A stretch of DNA of 64,000 bases from Ianthella basta (lineage: Eukaryota; Porifera; Demospongiae; Verongiida; Ianthellidae): the NCBI GenBank assembly GCA_964019415.1, contig OZ025873.1, positions 4,316,776 through 4,380,775 of the forward strand, in the 5' to 3' direction. Positions 38,501 through 50,500 of this stretch are shown here, in pieces (within the stretch, counting starts at the first letter, position 1; every line of letters begins with the position of its first letter). The notes beneath the pieces were generated by a model. That model was not told the DNA's origin, did no database searches, and saw only the letters and a program-made list of their open reading frames with translations. Position numbers and translations under genes: made by a program.

Positions 38501-41500
38501 CTACTGAACTATGAATACTTTTCTGTTTCCTTTTAACCTCAGAGTTTCATTTGTCAATATCGAATGTTGAAGAGTGGATTAAGCTCACAAGGACCAAGAA
38601 GCCGTCATCAAATTAGCCAGAAACCAGACCCTTCTGCAGTAGTCTTAGTGGATATACATGAGCCAGAACCCTGGACTGTAGAAAGTATCATGAGTTTGGT
38701 GAGACTCTCCTCTTTGTTATAATGTAGTGTTCAACTACCAAGATTTGTCTTTCACCTGTTTTCCACTGCATGTATTTGAATCTCTATCTGGTGTAGGAAA
38801 TTTATGACTCCCTATTTTACTATCCATTCTGAGGCCAGACATGCTGACTCTTGTGTCTATTGACTTGCCTTACTTCTATTGGAATTGTCAGCTCTTTATT
38901 AGTGTGAACAAACGTGAATGAAACCAAGGACTCTGTGTGTGGTATAATATTAACACTTCATTGACTGAAAGAGGATCTCTTCTTGTACTGTGCAAACTGT
39001 GGCGAGTACTCTCTGCTCATCTAAAGTGGGACAAGACTCCCTGTGTGTGGGCATCTAACTGTTAAGGACAAATCAAATGCAGGATGTTTTGACTCTGAGG
39101 TCTTTGTCAACTGTATACAGGACAATGACCTCTGGGTCGAAACGTCTTTCTTTTGATTTATTTTAAACAGTAGTGTCCTGCTCAAGAATCTGTTATCAGT
39201 GGAATTATCAATGCGACTGCTAGCCTTTACAGCATCATCTAGTTATTGTTGACCACTAGCTGTGGCAGTGAATGTTTATAACCACTATCCTGACCAATCA
39301 GACATTCTTTTTTGTTGCTGTTGCTTGTCTTTGTCTTTGTTACTATTCTGTCCTGTTTCTGTACATCCTTATAGAGTCCTCCAGTAGAACTGAGGAGGTT
39401 GGAAGATAGTGCAGCAGAAGGAGAGAGACCACACTGGTAAGCACATGTGGGAGCTGTAGGTATTGGAACGCTAAAAACCTGGGGGGAGGGGCAAGACTTT
39501 TGCTCACTACGGCCACATTACGCGATTACTGTATTTATGTACAGTAGACATCTAGACAGACAGTATTCTTCTGCTAATAATTAAAAGAGGGAAAGAACAG
39601 TGTATTGAGAGGTTTTTGTAATTACAATGCAAATACAAAGTGGCCAAATTGGTTAAAACTATGTGATTCCTTAGGATGTAAGTAGTCTCACGTGTCAGAT
39701 CCCTAGCAGAATGGTCTGGTAGCATTATGTAAGCTGAATCATACCATAGGAATGTAATTATTGCTCTCAAACATTATTGCAGTTAATGCCTGACAAGTAG
39801 AGTCCCCCGGGCTTCTTCCCAGGCCTGGAACTCCAGATATAGCTGTGGGAATAGTTAGTTTGTTTGTATAATGTTGCCTATGCCAATGGGCTCAGGCTGA
39901 CATGTGCATCCACAATTAATACCAAAGTCCTAAATTTGTGTTGACTGCTAATTTAAAATATATAAATTTGTAAAAATAATTGATAAAAGTGCTAAATACC
40001 TACAATGTGGTTGAGTAACATCCAGTGCTCTACCTCCTCTGCCCACAGCTCTCTTGGCCCAGTAACAAGAAAACACTTTGGTGACATAATGAAGCCCACA
40101 GCTTTTTTTGAAGAGGGACAGGGTCATGCCAGAGATGTACCCTTTGTGCAGATCCTACTGGTTAGTACTCTCCAACAAATTATAGTCACTTTGTCTTGCA
40201 TCTTCCATAGATTTCTTATAGTACATATTCTGCTGCTTTGGCACAGTAGTGTTTACAAATCAACTTTGTTTTCCTCTCCTATGCTCAGGACACTGCTGAC
40301 TATGATGATGCCAACCTTGTGATGTGGTCCATGAGCCTACTCAACAGATTCTTCTCATCAGAGTCAGACGTGTTTGAGAATGCTATTGATACACAGGTGT
40401 GAGCTTGTAGGATTCTCCCAGTAGTATGCCATAGTATGAGTCAGGAAATAGTCTAGTGTTAGCTACCATATATGTAGCTATTAACTGGCTTGGAGATTGA
40501 CATGTTGCTGATTTCCTGCTGCCAATGGTATGATACACTATTTGTAGCTGCTGATGACAACTGCTTCTGTCTCAGCACTGAAGACAGCTGACAGTCAGGT
40601 TGCTACCTTTAGGAGGATTACTCAGCTTGAGTTGGACGTTTCTCTGATGGCAGAACTGGAGAAGGTCTTGGACAAACTAAGAAGGTGTGCTCATTATGTG
40701 TACATTAATTATGTCTGTACCAACTACTTTCTAATGGTGAATGGTGAGGACTGATCCAACCTGTTTACCAAGCCAGGTTGAACTGCCATTAACAGCCTAA
40801 GTCGTCCTCCTATTCACACACATAACACTTGTATAACCCTAACACCCTTTCAGTGCTGAAAATTTCCTTTTAACACCTGAATCCTTCACTTATATGTAAT
40901 CACTCCATGAAGTTGATGTAGGCATCTAAATGTTGGGCAAAGGCTAGAAAGTATAAGTTATTTGCCATTTATTTCCCATCCTAGCCTCACAGATCTATAC
41001 TAGAACATCCCAATTTTGTTTTCCACCCAGGCATCTCAAGTACACCACCTTTATTATTTATGGTTTCACCATAGAATATTGTAACTTACACTTGATGGAT
41101 TCAAGCATTTATTGTAATTCACTAAACCATTATGCCTTTTGTTGAGTTTGTATTAGAGATTGTAAAGTCAACCTACTAATCCAACTTTACTTCTTGTTGT
41201 ACTTGTAGGCTGTGTGTGCTTGATGAAGCCTTGAGAGAGCCAAACTACCAAAACCAGAAAATTATCTGGAACAGTGGTTGGTATCATCACATCCCATGAT
41301 TACTATGTAATGTACTATCAACAGCACCTCAGGCATGCATAGTCCCACACCCTGCCACATTCACTCTCACTCACAATCTCTTGTTTGCAGGAGTTTTGAA
41401 TGATGTACTGCACCTTGTTCTCCATCGTCTCAAGGACAGCAGCTTTGTAAAGATTTCCTCTGACCATGAGCAGAAGGGCATACTAGAGGAAGAACAAGCC

Positions 41501-44500
41501 AAGGAGAGGCTTGCTGGAAAGGCTTACCAGTTTTTGGCTGCTTTTGCTCTGTTAGTCTAAGTAATATGTATTTCATGCATGCACATGATATGCACTCAAG
41601 TTCAATGTTGCAACCTTAATGCCATGGTAACAGACTGTTCTTCGGAGCAACAAAAACTATGCAGTTAAGTCCCACCTGGAGTTGTAGTCTGTGCAATGAA
41701 CTGAATGAACTGTGCACTAGCTACCTTGCCAGTCCAGCTATGATACATGAAATAGCCTAGCTTTGTATACATACGAGTCCAAACGTTTTTCCTTTGGTGT
41801 CACTCTGCAAGCAGTGTCAATCTAGGAGTCCACTCTATGCATCAGTCTTCATTTGAATATGTTTGATTATCAATTATCCTCAGCAAAAAGTGTCTTATCC
41901 ATTAATCGTGACAATGGACTAATTTCTGATCCAATTTCAAGGCTGTGTGTTCACCTGTTGCTTACTGTACTGTACCAGTGTAGTTCAATGAAACGAGATT
42001 CTTGAGCAAGACACAACTGATAATGATAAATCAATCAAATGCAGGACGTTTTGACCCGAAGGTCTTTGTCAACTGCATACAGGAACAAAGACAAAGACCT
42101 TTGGGTCGAAACGTCCTGCATTTGATTGATTTATCATTATCAGTTGTGTCTTGCTCAAGAATCTCATTTCATTGTATTATCAACGCAACTATGAGCCTCT
42201 ACAATATCACCAGTGTAGTTGTTTACCCATTTCTTATCATACTCTTTTGCTATACATTTCAAACCCTTCCTTGTGTAGTGGTCACCGTCCGGTACAGGAA
42301 AAGTTGTTTGCACAAGTGGATGCATTGTTGGATGCACACTATGGTGTTCCATACATGGCACTGGTCATCAGTGAAGTGAGCATAGTGACTATTAGTACTA
42401 TAGCATTGGTTGAGTGGCATTGGCTTGCAGTTCATGCACAGATTTCACCTAAATACATCTACTACTGCTTCACTATGTGATGTTGTTTTTTGCTTGCACT
42501 GGTGATAAAAAATGAGAGAGTTTGGGCCAAAGTTTTGAATGAAAACATTGTGTGATTGCCTCTCCTACAATATACGTACCTAAAATGCCCATAAAGTGTG
42601 CCTTATTATTTTATTAGCATTCATACATTTCCAAGTTTAAGGGACAAGGTCACACCCCCACTTTGTTATACCATAGATGTTGTAGAGTATTTATGGTTAC
42701 ACTTTAACTCTAACCCTAGCTTAACCCTATCCCCCAGGTGTTCACCAACTACCATGAGCTATGTGTGAAGCTGCAGGGGCCTCAGATCAAGCAGGCTGTT
42801 AATGTCATCACAAAGAGCAGTCCACTAGGACAAGCTGCACTGCTACAGGCACTCAAGTCTATGACAATCACTAGAGTGAGTGTGTAGGTTATATGTAGTA
42901 GTGGTTGCATCCAACCATTAACCATCAGTACGCCACACTGATGAGCCCCAATTAGGGCGAAACAGCTGTCTGTGGCTCTTCCCATCTTTGTTGGATGACT
43001 GGGGGGAGGCGATCACTGGTTGCCAACCAATAGGGCTTCGTGCCCCCCTGCCAACTGAGACACCAATACTGGTGTAGTTGGTAGGTCAGGCGTAATATCC
43101 AGTGATTAACCTTTCAACCAATGATAAGAATTAAGAGGTAACTATTAGGGCAGGTGGAGGGTGGAATTGCTTAGGTGTGCTGAGCTCTGAACAGATCTAT
43201 TGAGAGCTCACTGTCATATGCTACAAAGAACTGCTAGCCAGCAAGCATCGTGAAGTGAGCAGATCATGAGGAACACAAGAAAAAGTGTACCTATTTGCAC
43301 ATATAATGCCCCTTAAGCCCTTCCCTGAGCTTTCAATCACCCACAATTTCTTTTCCTTGCATTGGAGCACTTGTATGCATGCTCTGAATTAAGATGAACT
43401 TATTATTTTATTGTGTTCTTATATTCAAATGAATAAACCTAGCTGTAGTCTTATTAGAGTTTCAAAATACGTTTTTGACAGGTTCTACTTAACAATGGTG
43501 ATCTGTAAATGGATCAGTTCAGTACACAGTACAATGAAACACTACGCTGTTTGTAAGTAAATGTAATGTAAGTCAGTAGTCAAGCCAAAACATATCATTC
43601 CATTACACAGAGACATTCCAACGTATTCTTGACACATGTGAGTATAATTATAAATTGCATACAGTATTCCAGAGTGTTGTCACGTGCTACATGCAGGTGA
43701 ACAGTATTGATCTGCCAGTGAAGAGGACACAAGATTATGTGATGAAGTATTTTTGTCGCCACAGAGAGTGCTTCAGTGATATCCTGGGACAAGAAGCAAG
43801 TGACTGCAAGAATCGGTAAATTTGTGTGACATGCAAGCTCCTTCGCATTTAAGGTGATAGCTAGTTAACATCCTACACAACCTAACTGAAATCATTTAGT
43901 TGCTAAATTATCACGATGAGTAGTGATGAAGGCCCGTGGATACTATCTTTGATTGTGTTTTCCTGATAAATCTCTGGTAAATTATGACCTCACATGATCG
44001 ATTCTGCTTACATGCTGTGTAAAAATTGACTCAGGATGACTTGCAATGGGTGTAAGTTAGTTTCTGCCTCTCAAGTAACATTCCACTTTCATACACTGTA
44101 CCTACCACTACCATTGACTCTGCATCTGCAGTCTGGATCACACTGTTAAAGTGTGCAGTGACATATTACTGAGGTCACCATGCATGCATGAAGCCTGTGC
44201 ACGGGAGGCCGCAAGCATATTCCAATCAAAGTGTGCATGGTTTTCCATAAACATTCCCTTCATATAAGCACAGTGGAACTTCTGAATAAAGGACACGCTT
44301 GGGACCCAGCATTTTGTCTTTGAGGGAGGTTGTCCTCTTTCAGAGGCTATTTTGCATAAATTGAGTATACAAATGTACTATCAGCTCGTTTATTGTTTGG
44401 AGGTTTTCCTTTTTTGGAGTGTCCTTTATCAAAGGCTTAACTGTTCATTGATGTGTGGTTGGCATTTTCTAGGTTGCACATTGTCTCAGCATCTACCGAT

Positions 44501-47500
44501 GATGACCCACGCTTGCTACTACTGCTGAGTGTGGTAGACCTGTTGGCAGCCTGCAGCAAAGGGAGGAATTTATCTGTTCAATCCATTTGTCAGACCATTC
44601 TCAGTAGTGATGAAATTCTTGAGGTATGAACATACACACAATGCATGGTACTTTGTTATAATTAACCTAACTAGATAGTGTTGCATCTCCCAGATCACTT
44701 TGCCCCTCTGTTTGTATATTCTTACATCATCAGTCGGGATCTGTCTTATTGTGCATTAGCAGAAATGGAAGGATAGGTCTTTTTATGCAAGACTAAGCCT
44801 AAGATTGTATGTCAGCACACATACACTGAGCATACAAGTATCTGTGTCATTTACTCAGTTGCTGTGTAGTGACCAGATTGCCATCAGCAGGAAGCTGCCC
44901 TTCTGCTTGTACCTGGTGTGGGTGTACCTTGATGCTGACCTAATGGCTACAGAGACGCACAACACATTGGAGATAAAGTAAGTGCCTGACACTACGTTCA
45001 GAATATTGTAAAATACATAGCTTATGCAAGGAATTACTATTCCTATAAATATTGTAGTTACATATGTCTTTTTTTACCATTTCTGTATAACACATTATGT
45101 AACCCCTTTATGTAACCTCTTACTATAATCTCTAATCCTTTCTCTCAATGCTTAGAGACCAACGTCTGCTTCAGTACATGCAACAGACATGCGATGTTGT
45201 TACTGAACTAGCCCACGAGCTTCCACGCATAGAGCACAGTGAGGAAATGGTCAGGCATTTGCGGTACACCCATTTTGGATCCCAAGAGGAACATACAAGG
45301 TGATGACATGGTACACACTCTGGCTGACTGTGGGTTAGGAAAAGGTAACGCGTAACGATTTGACATTTAAATACTATAAATCACGTATCTTCTTGCTTTA
45401 TATCCTTCAATTGTATCATAATGCAAATTGCTTATGCAGTCAAGTCATTTCTGCATGTTTAGTGCATTTTCTTTATAATCCATTCTTCCCTTATACACTT
45501 CTGGTTAGTATTTTAATCTTCTTACTGTGTAACAATTGGCTAATGTGTTTATCATGTCTTGTCTCTAGTAGGGATAAAGTCAGTGCTGAGGCTGCTGGTC
45601 CACTGCCTCCAGGAGTGTTGACCTATTTCTTGGATGGTATAGTCCCACTACTCAGGGTAAGTGGGTATGATAATCAGAATGTGGAAGCTGCATGGTATGA
45701 GGCCAACTTTCAAGTTTGTAATCTACTATAGACAGAGCTTACACTGATACAGTACTTTTTGGGTCGGTTGTCCCGACCAGATGCCGGTATCTGGGAAACG
45801 CTTGTACAATATTATACGGATTCATACACATACTTACAGTATAATTGCAAAATCTAGTGTTGACATACATTGCGAGCTAGAGATTTTATACAGCAATACT
45901 GCTCCTGTTTATGTATAATACCATGAAAACTACTCCGGTACCCGGTGCCCAGTGTGGACAACCAACCCGAAAACGTCTGTAATAGACTGCCATACTGATT
46001 AGTTGTTAAGCACACTTACCTTGTAAGTACATAAATTATAATATTTTAAGCACAAATTCCAATGCATGTAAACTACATGAGGAAGATAGAATTATTTGAC
46101 TGCAAAATTGAAGCCAGTGGTTCTGTGCATCCATTTATGACTTGCTTATGATTATCATCTCAGGTCTACTGCCAGCAATCAGTGGCCATGAAAAGAGCAG
46201 CAGAGGATACAGACACTCAAAAGTTGCTCAAATCCTTAGCAACAGCATTGCTTGTAAGTCTAATTACCTGTCATTTGACCACTTTAATCCATTAACATGT
46301 GGAATTGTTCCTTGTATTCAGTCTCCTCTGGGATCAACTCACAGTTGAATGTAACTTTGCATGTTCCATGAATTAATCAGCTGATAACTGATTCTTCAAT
46401 GCTATCTGTGTAGGCCTTTGTCATCGTAATCATAAGCTGTTTGTATGCCTACAAAGCCTAAACCTCCTGCAATCAGATGTGATCAATAGATTATGCCATG
46501 TACAGTATGTGCTCCAGATTAGCTGCCTGCTGTACCTAACAACATTATGATGAGCTTCTACAACATTATGAGATGCATGGTTTGCACAAAGACTCACACT
46601 GCGGCTGTGATGTCCACCAGCTAACACACGCTGAGGGCAGAAATACACTATGTGTCTTACTTCATGGACATTTGGTGAAATTCTCTCTTTATCTTCACAG
46701 GAGTCTGTCCAGGTGGTACTGCCATTCCATGGCGGTGCCAAAGAAGCCATCCTCCTGCGAGATACCTTATGCACACTCACTAGCCCTCCAGTTGTGGACC
46801 ACTGCCTTCAGGTCTCCACAGAGGTACATACGTACGTCAGACTATTACATACACTATGACCTAGTGTTCTGCCAATTTAAAAAGTGCTGTTGCTGCTTGT
46901 CAAAGCATCCTGATAGATATGTGTATATTGCATTTGACTTGTGTCTGGCTGCAGGTGGTACAATTCATTCACACAGCTGCTGACACCAAGAGCAGTGTAC
47001 TGATGGTATGTGTGTGAGGTACTACTATGCATCTTATATATTTGCAGAGAAGATCAAAGGATTTACAATTATGACAAATTCCATGTTGCATGTATGGGGG
47101 GGTGTATGCACTTAGTGTGTGGAGAACTTGTATTCAATGTGTCTTGTAGATTTAGTTACTACTTTTGAATGCAGCATAATGACAATGCCTGCTGCAAACT
47201 GTATGTATATAACCATGAAATGTAATTTGATAAGCATTACTGTGGTGGAAGGCTATTCTGTGAACGTGCAACTTATAAGTAAGTTTCTTGCTTCCCACTT
47301 ATGAGCTGCTCTATGTTTGCATGTCTGCAGGCTTTTACAGAGGCATATTCTGAAGAGCTGCAACTCAATACAACTTTCAACCAGTTTGTCTCTGCCTATG
47401 AAGATGCCTACAATGGGCCAAATACCCTTCAACACCTGTTGGGAGTGAAGAACAAGTACATGAGGGAAAAGAGTGAGTATTGTGTGGGATCATTCAAAAT

Positions 47501-50500
47501 ATATACAAAAATGGTCAAATATGGCAGCTGCCTTGACCAGTGTATGAATCTCTTGCACATGGAGCATGCTAACTCCTGATTACATGTACACTGATATTTA
47601 CACCTTTCCTCCAGAGTACAGTGACACAACTGAGGGTTCTTGTGGCCTCCCTCTTGGACCAGGCTTTCAAAGGCTTGTGTCATGCTTTGTCCAGTATGTT
47701 GTTTATTCAGTACAGTATATATGTGTAAATGTGGCCAGGAGCAATGCATGTTCATTAACAGTTCAATGAATGCTGAATGGTCTCATCTATGCAGCCGAGA
47801 TCGGTTAGCCTTTCAGGTTTTACCAGCAACTGCACATCTAATTCGTCAGTTGGAGTAAGTGCATTTCAGTCTTTTTCACTATCTGCATGTTTAGTCAGGC
47901 GTCACTTGACCCCTCCCCACAAGGAAGGTCAGGTACCACCGTGTACACTGACATGTGCATAGCGCAACTAGAATTGCACTCAAATTAGATTGTAGGACAG
48001 CTCATTAACACCTCAATTTCATTATAATGAATGTTTAATGTTTAGAAATTACTCTGCCAAAATTGTGACGGATGGCCACCAAACATAGTAGGAATATAGA
48101 CATTGTGAATGTAAGATGGTTGAGCCAAATTTGGTTTAAAGTCATTCAGTTTGAGTTCTTAAGTGTCTTTTACAGCACCACAATGTCTGTTGTGCTTTGG
48201 TTGAACCCGAACTTTTCCTAGTGTACTTTGACGCAAGCAAGGCACACCACATTTGGATGGTCTTGTGTACTCACAACTAGACGCGAATGAATTGAGCTTT
48301 GCAGCTTACGATCTCTTTCAACTACGTATGTACACAGCACACATGTGTGCATCAAGTATTAACTGCACCAAAAGCATTCCAGTTGCAAATAGTGCATTCC
48401 TGGTGCTATAATTGCATTCCAGTGTGACAAGCCAAACTTTGCCTGACTACTACATGTTAACAAAGACTATGTATTGCACTATGCATCCTTGAGTATGCAA
48501 TGTATCTAAGAAACAAATTATTGATTGCATACATAGCGTTTCTTTCAACAAGCTGGAGAAACTGACAGAAGCAGAGCAGGCTCGTCAAGATGCTCTGGAT
48601 GTAAAATGTCTGCAAGTGAGTGTACTAGACATTTGACTAGTTACATGAACCAGTGGCTGACGAGGCTCTTGTTACAAAATTTTACTTAACGTATATATCA
48701 CTATGTGCCTATGGAGATGTGAGAACCTGCATGTGTTTGTTTGTGCAAGTGTGCATGTAGTACTGTTTGCAAGGGTGCAAACAGTGCTATGAAAGATGCA
48801 TAACTTTGGAGCACTGGACAAAGTAAAACAACTTTTGTGGGAACAATACATTTTGGCTGTAACATACTGTTCATGAGTTACTAATTTTGCAGGTCCATTA
48901 CTCCAAAGTTTGACTATTTTTTATTTGACACTACATAGCAATAAGCCCCTACAGCGCTATGAGTGGTGTGTGCATGTGTGGGCATATGAATGGATATATA
49001 TACATGACCACACCACTTTCATTTGACCCTGCTGTATCGGATTTGTGCTCTATCATGAGGGCTCCAGTTAATGTATGACATCATGTGTGTGTGGTTGGGA
49101 GTATGGGTGGGAGCGCACTCATGAACAGTGTTCATTTTATCTATGTATGTACAAGTCTGTTTCGTGCACATTTAATGTAGTAACTTACATATGTAGCAGC
49201 AACTGAAGCACACAGGTATTCTGGGGTTGTGGCATGGCAGTTGCTCAGAAAAACTCCTAGACATGTTCAGCAGCAGTTGGGTGGCAGCACTGTGTTTTTA
49301 ATGCCTAATACTTACTTTGAGGTGATATTTACTACTCTACTTCAGGTGTTACGTGCAATTATACACAATGAGATTGTGCGAATTGACCCCGAAGTGAAGG
49401 AAAACCAGCCATTGAAATATCACAGGCAAGTTCAAACTAATGCAGAGCTGACTTGTGTGCATTCTTCAATTACATTTGCACAATCTATTACAGACTTGCA
49501 GCTAAGTTTGTTGAGGCTCAGAATACTGTCCAGCGGTTGGGGGGCAATACTGCAGCTAAGGTGAGAGAAGAATAAGAGTATTAGGATGGGTTCACTGTGT
49601 AATCTTTTGTATGCACTGTTACTCCATGTGTCCATGTGTTGACATGCACTGTTAAGTTAATGCAAAACCAACTTGTACTAGTGACATGCAGTGTATGTTG
49701 TATATTACCAGTTTGTGAATATACTGTATAATGTCTGTAGGCAGCTAGGTGTATACTCACCAATTCCTTGGTGTTGCTGTAGTATATGTAATGTACGTAT
49801 GTATAGGCATGGAGCTAATTAGTTTGTCACATTAGTCAAAGCTACTGGTTCAGTAAACTCATTGCTTGTCAACTGCAGATTATCCCTATTCTCCACCACC
49901 CAAATGATGAAGTGGGAGCAGAAGTGCTTGCTTTCCTCACAGTTTTCATGTATGATGGGAACAAGGATGTGCAGGTATTACCTTTACAGCTTCCAAAAAC
50001 TGCATATACATACATATTCTTTTGAAAGCTCCTGGCTACACCAATCATCGGGGAGCCTTGTACACTCCACATTGAGCAACCTATCTAGCTACCATTAGTC
50101 CCTTCTTCGGTTGTATTGCTGTAGACGATTACGTTATGCTTCACTGGCAGCTGTGATAGTGGGGTGTGGTGCTACTGTCGAAGGTGGGTTATCCTGTCTT
50201 AGGTAGCACTGAATCAGGTCTCTCAAAGTAGCAACCTTGAACATAGACTTTCTTCTGGCCTTCTGAGCCAAGCGTACATAGCTGTTGCCATGCGTCGCAG
50301 TTGCTAGTCACCTAAATGAGGATGTATGCCATCATCTTTTCTTAGTTCGCCACCAAACATATTAAAACATAGGGTTAATGCAAAATGTTTGTGGAGAATA
50401 TTTTGCGATTCATAATCTATCTGCAAAAGTATTCTCCCATGAATATTCCCGTTACACAGTATGCGGCACTCTTGAATTAGATTGTTCTCTCACAGGATGG

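Larger units (their letters stand above)
37354..45299 (+). other. Gene B exons 27-43: central regulatory solenoid
   Basis: Exons 37354-37536, 37853-37973, 38179-38293, 38375-38429, 38543-38698, 39375-39436, 40049-40160, 40289-40396, 40548-40684, 41209-41276, 41391-41550, 42279-42375, 42738-42875, 43697-43815, 44473-44623, 44859-44977 and 45156-45299 (residues 862-1542). Recognisable stretches are KIFDFLFNFRVHLRL (IP3R KILEILQFILNVRLDYR) and LLSVVDLLAACSKGRN (IP3R SLVDLLAACAEGKN). The last helix bundle contains a QTCDVVTELAHELPR helix. All phases are consistent. No known extra domain was recognised. The introns carry a hammerhead-bearing repeat, two fold-back elements and a mariner-type MITE. 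Confidence 0.9.

Noticed and set aside
47615-47693. Reading the gene B exon in the frame YSDTTEGSCGLPLG
   Set aside because: Splice phases allow it with both early AG sites, but differences between the paralogues are nearly all non-synonymous in this frame and partly synonymous in the other. Kept only as a finding.
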